From Carnobacterium_A sp047553015 (lineage in GTDB: Bacteria > Bacillota > Bacilli > Lactobacillales > Carnobacteriaceae): 64,000 bases of DNA. Made by a program: the position numbers and the translations under genes. Under the pieces are notes generated by a model. That model was not told the origin of the DNA. It saw nothing but the letters and a program-made list of their open reading frames with translations, and did no database searches. Below, piece by piece: positions 39,302 to 47,293 of the stretch. The number at the start of each line of letters is the position of its first letter. Within the stretch, counting starts at the first letter, position 1. The stretch is taken from the NCBI RefSeq assembly GCF_047553015.1, contig NZ_CP180212.1:434001-498000 (forward strand). Reading direction: 5' to 3'.

Positions 39302-39339
39302 TAACTATTCATTAAAACGACTAGTTATGCCATATTTTA

Positions 39340-39424
39340 GCGGGTGTGGCGGAATTGGCAGACGCACTAGATTTAGGATCTAGCGTCGAAAGACGTGGGG
39401 GTTCAAGTCCCTTCACCCGCACCA
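39340..39424 (+). tRNA. tRNA-Leu (TAG)
   Basis: Loop TTTAGGA; long variable arm; CCA encoded. Confidence 0.95.
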
Positions 39425-39433
39425 TATTTTCAA

Positions 39434-39509
39434 GCCGGCTTAGCTCAGTTGGTAGAGCATCTGATTTGTAATCAGAGGGTCGAGGGTTCAACTCCTTTAG
39501 CCGGCACCA
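39434..39509 (+). tRNA. tRNA-Thr (TGT)
   Basis: Loop TTTGTAA; acceptor GCCGGCT/AGCCGGC; CCA encoded. Confidence 0.95.
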
Positions 39510-39512
39510 TTA

Positions 39513-39584
39513 GCGGAAGTAGTTCAGTGGTAGAACGCCACCTTGCCAAGGTGGAGGTCGCGGGTTCGAACCCCGTCTTCCGCT
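39513..39584 (+). tRNA. tRNA-Gly (GCC)
   Basis: Loop TTGCCAA; acceptor GCGGAAG/CTTCCGC; discriminator T, as usual for Gly. Confidence 0.95.
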
Positions 39585-39631
39585 TACTAGGTCATCTAGT
39601 AAGTGATTTATAATCACAACTTGTTCATAAT

Positions 39632-39720
39632 GCCGGGGTGGCGGAACAGGTAGACGCACAGGACTTAAAATCCTGCGGTGAGTGATCATCGTGCCGGTTC
39701 GATTCCGGCCCTCGGCACCA
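39632..39720 (+). tRNA. tRNA-Leu (TAA)
   Basis: Loop CTTAAAA; long variable arm; CCA encoded. Confidence 0.95.
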
Positions 39721-39726
39721 TATATT

Positions 39727-39800
39727 GCACCCATAGCTCAATTGGATAGAGTACCTGACTACGAATCAGGCGGTTAGAGGTTCGACTCCTCTTGGGTGCA
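39727..39800 (+). tRNA. tRNA-Arg (ACG)
   Basis: Loop CTACGAA; acceptor GCACCCA/TGGGTGC. The A34 is normally edited to inosine by TadA. Confidence 0.95.
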
Positions 39801-39843
39801 TTCCATTTAAATTAAAATGGATATTCCAGAATGACTCAACGTA

Positions 39844-39917
39844 CGGGAAGTAGCTCAGCTTGGTAGAGCACTTGGTTTGGGACCAAGGGGTCGCAGGTTC
39901 GAATCCTGTCTTCCCGA
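39844..39917 (+). tRNA. tRNA-Pro (TGG)
   Basis: Loop TTTGGGA; acceptor CGGGAAG/CTTCCCG. Confidence 0.95.
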
Positions 39918-39928
39918 TTTAAAATGTT

Positions 39929-40001
39929 GGGGCCTTAGCTCAGCTGGGAGAGCGCCTGCCTTGCACGCAGGAGGTCAGCGGTTCGATCCCGCTAGGCTCC
40001 A
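39929..40001 (+). tRNA. tRNA-Ala (TGC)
   Basis: Loop CTTGCAC; acceptor GGGGCCT/AGGCTCC. Confidence 0.95.
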
Positions 40002-40029
40002 CTTTTTTTAAATTTTTAAAACTTATTTT

Positions 40030-40103
40030 GGCGGTGTAGCTCAGCTGGCTAGAGCGTCCGGTTCATACCCGGGAGGTCGGGGGTTCGATCCCCTTCGCCG
40101 CTA
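40030..40103 (+). tRNA. tRNA-Met (CAT), elongator
   Basis: Loop TTCATAC; the GGCGGTGTAGCTCAGC start matches the Bacillus elongator tRNA-Met. First acceptor pair is G-T. Confidence 0.88.
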
Positions 40104-40122
40104 TTACAATTAAAAAGATCTT

Positions 40123-40196
40123 GGACCTTTAGCTCAGTTGGTTAGAGCAGACGGCTCATAACCGTCCGGTCGCAGGTTCGAGTCCTGCAAGGTCCA
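40123..40196 (+). tRNA. tRNA-Ile2 (CAT, expected lysidine-modified)
   Basis: Loop CTCATAA in stem ACGG/CCGT. The body (GGACCTT...AGAGCAG) resembles tRNA-Ile2 read as k2C-A-U rather than elongator or initiator Met; TilS would be needed for AUA decoding. Confidence 0.8.
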
Positions 40197-40256
40197 TTAA
40201 TCATTTTATATTGATTGATTACCTTTTATATTGAAGGAGCTATTCATTTATTAAAT

Positions 40257-40346
40257 GGAGGATTACCCAAGTCTGGCTGAAGGGAACGGTCTTGAAAACC
40301 GTCAGGTGTGTAAAAGCACGCAAGAGTTCGAATCTCTTATCCTCCT
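40257..40346 (+). tRNA. tRNA-Ser (TGA), copy 1
   Basis: Loop CTTGAAA; long variable arm; acceptor GGAGGAT/ATCCTCC; discriminator position reads T, not the usual G. Start of duplicated block A. Confidence 0.93.
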
Positions 40347-40367
40347 TAGTTACAAATTTATTATTAT

Positions 40368-40440
40368 CGCGGGGTGGAGCAGTTGGCAGCTCGTCGGGCT
40401 CATAACCCGAAGGTCACAGGTTCAAGTCCTGTCCCCGCAA
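40368..40440 (+). tRNA. tRNA-fMet (CAT) initiator, copy 1
   Basis: Initiator hallmarks: unpaired C1-A72 and three G-C pairs (GGG/CCC) next to the loop CTCATAA. Confidence 0.95.
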
Positions 40441-40475
40441 TGAATACCATAGAAAAGAGTGGTATTATGCAAAAA

Positions 40476-40548
40476 GGTCTCGTGGTGTAGGGGTTAACAT
40501 GTCTGCCTGTCACGCAGAAGATCGCGGGTTCGATTCCCGTCGAGACCG
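40476..40548 (+). tRNA. tRNA-Asp (GTC), copy 1
   Basis: Loop CTGTCAC; acceptor GGTCTCG/CGAGACC; discriminator G. Confidence 0.95.
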
Positions 40549-40552
40549 TTTT

Positions 40553-40623
40553 GCGAGTGTAGTTTAGTGGTAAAACCACAGCCTTCCAAGCTGTTGATGC
40601 GAGTTCGATTCTCGTCACTCGCT
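40553..40623 (+). tRNA. tRNA-Gly (TCC), copy 1
   Basis: Loop CTTCCAA; acceptor GCGAGTG/CACTCGC; discriminator T. Confidence 0.95.
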
Positions 40624-40631
40624 TTTTTTAT

Positions 40632-40705
<74 letters not shown>

Positions 40706-40727
40706 TTTAATCTTATTTTTTAATTTT

Positions 40728-40815
40728 GGGGAAGTACTCAAGTGGCTGAAGAGGCGCCCCTGCTAAGGGTGTAGGTCGTTAACGCGGCGCGAGGGTTCAA
40801 ATCCCTCCTTCTCCG
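40728..40815 (+). tRNA. tRNA-Ser (GCT)
   Basis: Loop CTGCTAA; long variable arm; discriminator G as expected for Ser. It has no counterpart in block B. Confidence 0.93.
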
Positions 40816-40830
40816 TTTCATTTTTTAAAA

Positions 40831-40902
40831 GGCCCGTTGGTCAAGTGGTTAAGACACCGCCCTTTCACGGCGGTATCACGGGTTCGAATCCCGTACGGGT
40901 CA
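40831..40902 (+). tRNA. tRNA-Glu (TTC), copy 1
   Basis: Loop CTTTCAC; stem CCGCC/GGCGG. Confidence 0.95.
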
Positions 40903-40943
40903 TGTGATTTAATTTAATAAGTTTAAATCATTGCTTTTCAGAT

Positions 40944-41033
40944 GGAGGATTACCCAAGTCTGGCTGAAGGGAACGGTCTTGAAAACCGTCAGGTGTGTAA
41001 AAGCACGCAAGAGTTCGAATCTCTTATCCTCCT
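40944..41033 (+). tRNA. tRNA-Ser (TGA), copy 2
   Basis: Same gene sequence as at 40257, again with T at the discriminator. Start of duplicated block B. Confidence 0.93.
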
Positions 41034-41053
41034 TATTTATCATTTACTATTAT

Positions 41054-41126
41054 CGCGGGGTGGAGCAGTTGGCAGCTCGTCGGGCTCATAACCCGAAGGT
41101 CACAGGTTCAAGTCCTGTCCCCGCAA
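41054..41126 (+). tRNA. tRNA-fMet (CAT) initiator, copy 2
   Basis: Identical to copy 1, with GGG/CCC anticodon stem. Confidence 0.95.
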
Positions 41127-41191
41127 TTTCTTTTGTTGTTTTTCGAAAAGGAACAGTTTAAATGTATCAAAAATGTTTTATTTACTATTAT

Positions 41192-41264
41192 CGCGGGGTG
41201 GAGCAGTTGGCAGCTCGTCGGGCTCATAATCCGAAGGTCACAGGTTCAAGTCCTGTCCCCGCAA
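41192..41264 (+). tRNA. tRNA-fMet (CAT) initiator, copy 3, variant
   Basis: Same as copies 1 and 2 except T at 41230 in place of C. This turns the G31-C39 pair next to the loop into G-U and so alters the three-GC initiator signature. Confidence 0.92.
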
Positions 41265-41301
41265 TATATACCAGAACACTACATGGTATTATCTTCAAAA
41301 A

Positions 41302-41374
41302 GGTCTCGTGGTGTAGGGGTTAACATGTCTGCCTGTCACGCAGAAGATCGCGGGTTCGATTCCCGTCGAGACCG
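41302..41374 (+). tRNA. tRNA-Asp (GTC), copy 2
   Basis: Identical to the copy at 40476. Confidence 0.95.
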
Positions 41375-41388
41375 TTAATTAAATATAT

Positions 41389-41461
41389 GGCCCGGTAGCT
41401 CAGTTGGTAGAGCACTTGATTGAAGCTCAAGGTGTCGGCAGTTCGATTCTGTCCCGGGCCA
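41389..41461 (+). tRNA. tRNA-Phe (GAA)
   Basis: Loop TTGAAGC, stem CTTGA/TCAAG; present only in block B. Confidence 0.93.
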
Positions 41462-41469
41462 CTTTTTTT

Positions 41470-41540
41470 GCGGGTGTAGTTTAGTGGTAAAACCACAGCC
41501 TTCCAAGCTGTTGATGCGAGTTCGATTCTCGTCACCCGCT
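41470..41540 (+). tRNA. tRNA-Gly (TCC), copy 2
   Basis: As copy 1 but acceptor GCGGGTG/CACCCGC: both strands changed, so pairing is kept. Confidence 0.95.
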
Positions 41541-41550
41541 TTTTTTTTAT

Positions 41551-41624
<74 letters not shown>

Positions 41625-41641
41625 TTACAGTATAATTAAAA

Positions 41642-41713
41642 GGCCCGTTGGTCAAGTGGTTAAGACACCGCCCTTTCACGGCGGTATCACGGGTTCGAAT
41701 CCCGTACGGGTCA
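41642..41713 (+). tRNA. tRNA-Glu (TTC), copy 2
   Basis: Identical to the copy at 40831; last gene of the rrn-tRNA transcript. Confidence 0.95.
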
Positions 41714-41737
41714 TAAAAAAATAGGTTGTACAATAAA

Positions 41738-41780
41738 CAGCGTTGGTGAGTAAAAAACTCACTAACGCTATTTTTCTTTT
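41738..41780 (+). terminator. Terminator of the rrn-tRNA operon
   Basis: Stem AGCGTTGGTGAGT / ACTCACTAACGCT, A-rich loop, T-run. Confidence 0.92.
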
Positions 41781-41812
41781 TTATCTCATATAAATAAAAA
41801 AAATAGAACAAA

Positions 41813-41848
41813 AAAATCAAATCCTATATATATGGGATTTGATTTTTT
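41813..41848 (-). terminator. Terminator of the membrane-protein gene at 41.9 kb
   Basis: Arms AAATCAAATCC / GGGATTTGATTT around TATATATAT; T-run on the minus strand. Confidence 0.8.
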
Positions 41849-41863
41849 GTGTTTTAATAGCAT

Positions 41864-42670
41864 TTATTGTAAAAACAGTCTAGTACTAATAACTAAAGTA
41901 AATAGAAATAAAAAAGAAATAGTAAGTACATTTAATCGTTTAAGTTTTAATGAATGAGGTTTAGCTTGAGCGGATAATTGATAAGTAGAAAGTACATTCC
42001 ATGCGGCTGGTAAACTTAATAATAATAAGAGGGAAAAATAACTAAAAGACAACCATAAAATAAAGATACTACTTAGGTACAAAAAAACGAACAAGCTAAG
42101 AGCTAGAAGACGATTCTGTTTTAGTGATTCTAGTTGGTTTGTTTTAATGGTGTAATCGGTTAATTCTATTATCAAAACCAATAGAATGGAAGAAATGCTC
42201 CATATGAAAATAGTATTAGGGATAAAAGATAATTGAATAAAAAAGCTAATATAGGTCAAGATACCCCCTTTAAAAATAGCCTTCAAACTAATTAAGAGCC
42301 ACTTTAATCTATTTTCTCTCAAGTAAATCTGTCCTTGAATAAGGATACTGTACAAAACTAGTAATACTCCAATTAAAAAATGAGAAGATAGGGCTAGAGA
42401 ACTAATTACTAGTAGGTTAATGGCTTCAATAATGAATAAAGAAATTTTTATTTCTTTATGTTTTTTTTGATACTCAGTTGCACTAATTTTTTCTAAGAAT
42501 TGATTCAGTAGAATAAAAAGATAAAGACCGATAACTAGTGTGAAATTTATGGTTGAAAGCTGTGCTGCGTAAATAGTTCCTATGAGAATATACGCTAAGG
42601 GAGTAATAAAAATAAGAAAAAGTGGATGTAAAAAAAAACCTTTTATTTTCGTAGGTAAAGATGGCTTCAT
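41864..42670 (-). CDS. Polytopic membrane protein, possibly a degenerate UbiA-type prenyltransferase
   Basis: 268 aa, about eight to nine membrane segments, in the layout of UbiA-family prenyltransferases. At the place of the first Asp-rich motif (NDxxDxxxD) it reads LLNQFLEKISATEYQKKHKE, and at the second it reads ELTDYTIKTNQLESL, so most catalytic aspartates are replaced. It may have lost catalysis or belong to another family. No function is claimed. It is divergent from metK. Confidence 0.6.
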   Translation of the reverse strand: MKPSLPTKIKGFFLHPLFLIFITPLAYILIGTIYAAQLSTINFTLVIGLYLFILLNQFLEKISATEYQKKHKEIKISLFIIEAINLLVISSLALSSHFLIGVLLVLYSILIQGQIYLRENRLKWLLISLKAIFKGGILTYISFFIQLSFIPNTIFIWSISSILLVLIIELTDYTIKTNQLESLKQNRLLALSLFVFLYLSSIFILWLSFSYFSLLLLLSLPAAWNVLSTYQLSAQAKPHSLKLKRLNVLTISFLFLFTLVISTRLFLQ

Positions 42671-42782
42671 CGTAAGACTCCTTTCACTGAGTGTACTACT
42701 CCTATCTTACCAAAAATAAATCAAGAGCACAGTATAAAGATAGTTTATTTTACATATTTATTTAGCTAACTACCAAGAAGTA

Positions 42783-42791
42783 TGTTAAAAT
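42783..42791 (+). promoter_or_regulatory. Extended -10 promoter of metK
   Basis: TGTTAAAAT just before the SMK box. Confidence 0.5.
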
Positions 42792-42795
42792 GTAT

Positions 42796-42876
42796 AAGGT
42801 TTGCAAATGGATTCCCGAGAGGATCTGCTTTGTAAGAAGAGCGGAGAAGCCTTGTAACCGAAACTATCAAAGGGGG
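42796..42876 (+). promoter_or_regulatory. SMK box (SAM-III) riboswitch of metK
   Basis: The leader carries the SMK consensus: TTCCCGAGAGGAT, AAGAGCGGAGAAGCC, TTGTAACCGAAAC, and the GGGGG Shine-Dalgarno at 42872-42876. In this class SAM binding pairs the ribosome site with the CTTGTAACC-side anti-SD and blocks MetK translation. It is typical of Lactobacillales. Confidence 0.93.
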
Positions 42877-42884
42877 AACAAAGA

Positions 42885-44075
42885 ATGACAGAAAGAAAAT
42901 TATTTACATCTGAGTCTGTATCAGAAGGACACCCAGATAAGATGGCCGATCAAATTAGTGACGCTATTTTAGATGACATTATTGCTAAAGATCCAGATGC
43001 ACGAGTTGCGTGTGAAACAACTGTTACAACAGGTTTAGTATTAGTAGTAGGAGAGATATCCACTTCTACCTATGTAGATATCCAAAAAGTAGTGCGTGAA
43101 ACAATTAGGGGAATAGGGTATACCAGAGCTAAATTTGGCTTTGATGCAGATACTTGTGCGGTTATTGTTGCTATCGATGAACAATCAGCTGATATAGCTC
43201 AAGGAGTGAATGATTCTGTTGAGTATAAAGAAATGAATGATGATGCTCTTGATCAAATTGGTGCAGGAGATCAAGGACTAATGTTTGGTTTTGCAATTGA
43301 TGAAACACCTGAGTTAATGCCTCTACCTATTTCATTAAGTCATCGTTTAGTTAAACGATTGGCAGAATTGAGAAAGGATAAGACACTTAACTATTTAAGA
43401 CCAGATGCCAAATCTCAAGTAACCGTTGAGTATGATGAAAATGGGAAACCCTTGCGTGTGGATACAGTTGTTATCAGCACACAACACCATCCAGACACAA
43501 CGATTGAAACATTAAAAGAGGATATCATAAAATTAGTGATTGAAGCTGTTATACCAACTGCATTATTGGATGCAGATACTAAATACTTTATCAATCCTAC
43601 AGGACGATTTGTTATTGGGGGACCTCAAGGAGATTCTGGCTTAACTGGTCGTAAGATTATTGTTGATACGTATGGTGGGTATGCTCGTCATGGTGGTGGA
43701 GCTTTTTCTGGAAAAGATCCAACAAAAGTAGACCGCTCTGCTAGTTATGCTGCTCGTTACATCGCTAAAAATATTGTAGCAGCTAACTTAGCTAACAAAT
43801 GTGAAGTCCAATTAGCTTATGCTATTGGAGTAGCTCAACCAGTCTCTATTGCTATTGACACTTTCGGAACAAGTAACGTTCCTGAAAGCCAATTGATTGC
43901 AGCTGTAAGAGCTAATTTTGATTTACGCCCTGCTGGAATTATCAAGATGTTAGATCTCCAAAGACCGATTTATAAACAAACAGCAGCATATGGTCATTTC
44001 GGGAGAACAGATATTGATTTACCTTGGGAAAAGACAGATAAGATAGATGAGTTGAAAAAATTCTTAGCTCAATAA
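42885..44075 (+). CDS. metK: S-adenosylmethionine synthetase
   Basis: 396-aa enzyme making SAM from methionine and ATP. Signatures: FTSESVSEGHPDKMADQISD at the N-terminus (catalytic His near 17), GAGDQGLMFGFA (about 126-137), GGPQGDSGLTGRKIIVDTYG (about 246-265) and GGGAFSGKDPTKVDRS (P-loop-like Met site, about 269-284). Full length. Feedback by SAM acts through the SMK box upstream. Ends at a hairpin terminator. Confidence 0.98.
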   Translation: MTERKLFTSESVSEGHPDKMADQISDAILDDIIAKDPDARVACETTVTTGLVLVVGEISTSTYVDIQKVVRETIRGIGYTRAKFGFDADTCAVIVAIDEQSADIAQGVNDSVEYKEMNDDALDQIGAGDQGLMFGFAIDETPELMPLPISLSHRLVKRLAELRKDKTLNYLRPDAKSQVTVEYDENGKPLRVDTVVISTQHHPDTTIETLKEDIIKLVIEAVIPTALLDADTKYFINPTGRFVIGGPQGDSGLTGRKIIVDTYGGYARHGGGAFSGKDPTKVDRSASYAARYIAKNIVAANLANKCEVQLAYAIGVAQPVSIAIDTFGTSNVPESQLIAAVRANFDLRPAGIIKMLDLQRPIYKQTAAYGHFGRTDIDLPWEKTDKIDELKKFLAQ

Positions 44076-44083
44076 TAAATGAT

Positions 44084-44127
44084 CGCATACGTTACCTTTA
44101 TAGAATAGAGGCAGCGTATGCGTTTTG
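44084..44127 (+). terminator. Terminator of metK
   Basis: CGCATACG / CGTATGCG stem and TTTT. Confidence 0.8.
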
Positions 44128-44186
44128 TATCTACTATGGATCAACTGAAATAAGCTATACAAATTGAAAACGAATTGGAGAAAGAT

Positions 44187-45662
44187 ATGGAAAGAAATAA
44201 AAAGCAAACAAATGTAAAAATTGTAACAGTAGCTATTTTTGTAGCGACTTTTATGACAGCAGTAGAGGGAACAATCGTATCAACAGCTATGCCTACTATT
44301 ATAGGGAGTCTTGAAGGAATCGCTATTATGAACTGGGTATTTTCTATTTATTTGTTAACAAACGCTATTATGACGCCGATATATGGCAAATTATCGGATA
44401 TGATTGGAAGAAAACCCATATTGATTACTGGATTACTCATTTTTGTAATTGGTTCATCCTTATGTGGCCTCTCGCAATCAATGAGCCAACTTATTTTCTT
44501 TAGAGCTATACAAGGAATTGGCGCGGGAGCTATCATGCCGGTAACGTCTACAATTATTGCTGATATTTATCCTTTAGAAAAACGAGCAAAAATCATGGGC
44601 CTTAACGGAGCAGCATGGGGAGTAGCTGGTATATTTGGTCCTTTATTAGGTGGTTTTATCGTTGATATCTTAAGTTGGCATTGGATTTTTTATATCAATG
44701 TTCCTATTGGTATCGCAACAATAGTCTTAGTTACTCTGTTTTTACATGAAGATTTTTCTTATGAACGGAAAGCTATTGATTATCTAGGAAGTTTAACGTT
44801 AACTGGAACGTTGTTATTTTCACTCTATGGCATTCAAGTTATTGGAGATAAAGGAACGTTTGAACCATTATTGCTGATTTGGTTTGTTTTTGCTATTTTA
44901 AGTTTTATTGCGTTTATTTATGTAGAAAAACGAGCAATCGATCCCATATTGCCGTTAAGTCTGTTTAACAATCGGACTTTCGTTATCCAAAATACTGTCG
45001 CAGCATTAGTGAGTGGGTTTTTAATTGGAGTAGATGTGTATATTCCAATGTGGATGCAAGGTTTAAAAGGTCTGAAAGCAGCAATGGGAGGATTCGCTAT
45101 TACACCTATGTCTTTTACGTGGGTACTAGGCTCATTCATTGCAGGACAATTAATGTTCAAGCAACCTGTTAAAACGATTTTGACAAGTAGTTTAGTTATC
45201 ATTAGTATAAGTGCATTGATTATCACTCAGTTGCCACTAGCTACCCCTTTTTACGTTTTCTTATTAGTGACAGCACTAATTGGTTTAGGAATGGGTTTAG
45301 CTATCACAACAACAACTGTGACGATTCAAAATATTGTCCCTAAAAATCAAATTGGTGTGGCTACATCAGTTAATACCTTATTTCGAATTCTAGGTCAAAC
45401 GATTATGATTTCAATTTATGGAATTATTTTGAATAAACGAATGGCAGAGCAATTGATTCTTCAACAAGCAACAGGTGTAGAGAGTAAGATGATGAATGAA
45501 TTAATCAATCCACTAACAGCGATTAATTTAGATCCTAATTTATTGCCGATCTTAAGAAATATTTTATATGTAGGTGTTCATGATGTTTTCTTCTATGGAT
45601 TTATCACTGTAGCACTAGCTTTAATAATTAATCAATTCGATAAAAGAGTAAATATTTACTAA
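44187..45662 (+). CDS. MFS multidrug-type exporter, DHA2 (EmrB/QacA) family
   Basis: 491 aa, 14 predicted membrane segments, from ATG 44187 (GGAG six bases upstream). The DHA2 signatures are present: motif D1-like VSTAMPTIIGSL near 30, motif A GKLSDMIGRKP near 71, motif B RAIQGIGAGAIMP near 108, and antiporter motif C AWGVAGIFGPLLGGF near 145. Drug:H+ antiport is expected; substrate unknown. It is probably driven from a promoter in the metK-MFS gap. Confidence 0.9.
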   Translation: MERNKKQTNVKIVTVAIFVATFMTAVEGTIVSTAMPTIIGSLEGIAIMNWVFSIYLLTNAIMTPIYGKLSDMIGRKPILITGLLIFVIGSSLCGLSQSMSQLIFFRAIQGIGAGAIMPVTSTIIADIYPLEKRAKIMGLNGAAWGVAGIFGPLLGGFIVDILSWHWIFYINVPIGIATIVLVTLFLHEDFSYERKAIDYLGSLTLTGTLLFSLYGIQVIGDKGTFEPLLLIWFVFAILSFIAFIYVEKRAIDPILPLSLFNNRTFVIQNTVAALVSGFLIGVDVYIPMWMQGLKGLKAAMGGFAITPMSFTWVLGSFIAGQLMFKQPVKTILTSSLVIISISALIITQLPLATPFYVFLLVTALIGLGMGLAITTTTVTIQNIVPKNQIGVATSVNTLFRILGQTIMISIYGIILNKRMAEQLILQQATGVESKMMNELINPLTAINLDPNLLPILRNILYVGVHDVFFYGFITVALALIINQFDKRVNIY

Positions 45663-45668
45663 AATAAA

Positions 45669-45717
45669 AACTTACCTATTAAAGACTTAACGGTCTTTTA
45701 ATGGGCAAGCTTTTTTT
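45669..45717. terminator. Bidirectional terminator after the MFS gene
   Basis: Arms AACTTACCTATTAAAGAC / GGTCTTTTAATGGGCAAG with T-run; separates convergent genes. Confidence 0.88.
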
Positions 45718-46279
45718 ATTTTTTTTCAACAGCAATTAAAAAGGGTGGAGCATTTTTTTGGTTAATAAATCCATAGTATAAAACAGTGTATAACTCTTGG
45801 GATAAATCCTTAGTAAAATCTACAACGGCTGATTTTTCTAATTCTCCACCTAGGTGGCCAGAGTAAACGGTTAATAAAAGTAAACCACCTTTTCTCAAAC
45901 GAGGTAAAATTAGTTCTACTGCTTGGATAGTTGTTTTACCTTTAGTAATAATTTTCTTATCACCCTTGGGCAAATAGCCTAAGTTAAAGACAGCAGCAGC
46001 AATATCCGTATTTTCTGGTATAAAATGATCTAGATTTTCATGTCCTTCGTTGTAAAGAGAGACTTGTTCTAGAAGACTAGTTAACATTAATTTCTCTCTC
46101 GTTGTTTGAATAGCTTGAGCTTGGATATCAAAACCAAAGACATGTCCGGTTTTCCCAACTAGTTTAGCTAATAAAACGGTATCTCCACCATTTCCAACGG
46201 TAGCATCAATGACGGTGTCGCCACTGATAAGTGTATTAGTCAAAAGAGTATGGCTATAGCGAAGTGCATTTTCAATCAT
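45716..46279 (-). CDS. mnmM: tRNA (mnm5s2U34)-methyltransferase MnmM-like (YtqB)
   Basis: 187-aa Rossmann-fold SAM methyltransferase, from ATG 46279 (AAGGAG nine nt upstream). SAM motif I is VIDATVGNGGDT (about 25-36). The catalytic-type AAVFNLGYLPKGDK stretch is near 100-113. B. subtilis YtqB has been identified as MnmM, which methylates U34 in tRNA; the match is by family. Confidence 0.85.
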   Translation of the reverse strand: MIENALRYSHTLLTNTLISGDTVIDATVGNGGDTVLLAKLVGKTGHVFGFDIQAQAIQTTREKLMLTSLLEQVSLYNEGHENLDHFIPENTDIAAAVFNLGYLPKGDKKIITKGKTTIQAVELILPRLRKGGLLLLTVYSGHLGGELEKSAVVDFTKDLSQELYTVLYYGFINQKNAPPFLIAVEKK

Positions 46280-46328
46280 AGTTTGGATCTCCTTATCAAT
46301 TAGCACTATTTTTTATGATGATCTAGCG

Positions 46329-46970
46329 TTAGTCCATGAGTTTTGGAAATAAAGCAATCATGAGCGTTAACCATGAAGCACCTAGTAAATAGCCTCCTAT
46401 AATATCAGAGGGAAAATGTACACCAACGTAAATTCTACTTAAGCCAATGAATAAAACAAGCAATAGAGTAGCGACTAGAATAATAAAAGATAGTGTACTT
46501 TTTTTATAAAGATGAAAGATTAAGAAAGCTAAACCTCCATAACAAATCATTGAGCCCATTGCGTGCCCACTTGGAAAACTAAATCCTCCTTGCATGATTA
46601 AATGTTCAATGGTAGGACGTTCTCTTTGAAAAATAAGTTTTACTAGGACGTTTAAAGCACCAGCTCCTAAAATAGATTGTAAGATATACCAAATGGTTAG
46701 TTTGAGTTTTTTAGACTTCCAAAAAACAAAAAAGCTAAACAATAAAACTAAAATTGCCATAATTGGTACTCCACCAAAACGAGTAATAAAGACGAAGAAA
46801 GCGGTCATTTTTTCTGAAGCAAGGGATAAAATAGAATGAGTAATAAATTGGTCAAATGAGTTTATCCAATGAGCATTTGATTGAACACCAAAGGCAATAG
46901 TACAGAAAAGAAAGAAAAATATTAAACTAATAAGAAGAGTCGGTCGATAGTTAATCCCTTTTTTTTGCAT
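46329..46970 (-). CDS. PAP2-superfamily membrane phosphatase
   Basis: 213-aa membrane enzyme with six hydrophobic segments. The three catalytic motifs are KLIFQRERP near 99, PSGH near 121 and SRIYVGVHFPSD near 171. Likely a lipid phosphatase (undecaprenyl pyrophosphate or phosphatidate type). ATG 46970 (MQKKGINY) is chosen on weak site evidence. It runs opposite to the autolysin gene. Confidence 0.85.
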   Translation of the reverse strand: MQKKGINYRPTLLISLIFFFLFCTIAFGVQSNAHWINSFDQFITHSILSLASEKMTAFFVFITRFGGVPIMAILVLLFSFFVFWKSKKLKLTIWYILQSILGAGALNVLVKLIFQRERPTIEHLIMQGGFSFPSGHAMGSMICYGGLAFLIFHLYKKSTLSFIILVATLLLVLFIGLSRIYVGVHFPSDIIGGYLLGASWLTLMIALFPKLMD

Positions 46971-47162
46971 GATTTCACACTTTCTAAAATTATTTTTTGT
47001 TGTTGAAATCTGTTCATGATGAATGGTTAATTTTAACACATATGTTTAAACTAGACAATTTTAGAAATGGTAGATATATATAAATAAAGTTAATACAATC
47101 AAGTCTAGTTAATGAAATCACATGAAATTGTTTGTATTATGTGAAATTTATTAAAATAACTA

Positions 47163-47192
47163 TTGTAAACAGGATTTTACCTATCATATAAT
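47163..47192 (+). promoter_or_regulatory. Promoter of the LysM autolysin gene
   Basis: TTGTAA, 18-nt spacer, TATAAT (47187-47192), about 100 nt before the start. The rest of 46971-47293 shows no gene. Confidence 0.65.
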
Positions 47193-47293
47193 TAAATAGA
47201 GCGCTATACTAATATAAATAAGGTATTAAACGATAAACTGAAACATACCCTTATTTTTTTATTATAATAAATGTTTAAATTTGGAGGTATAGT

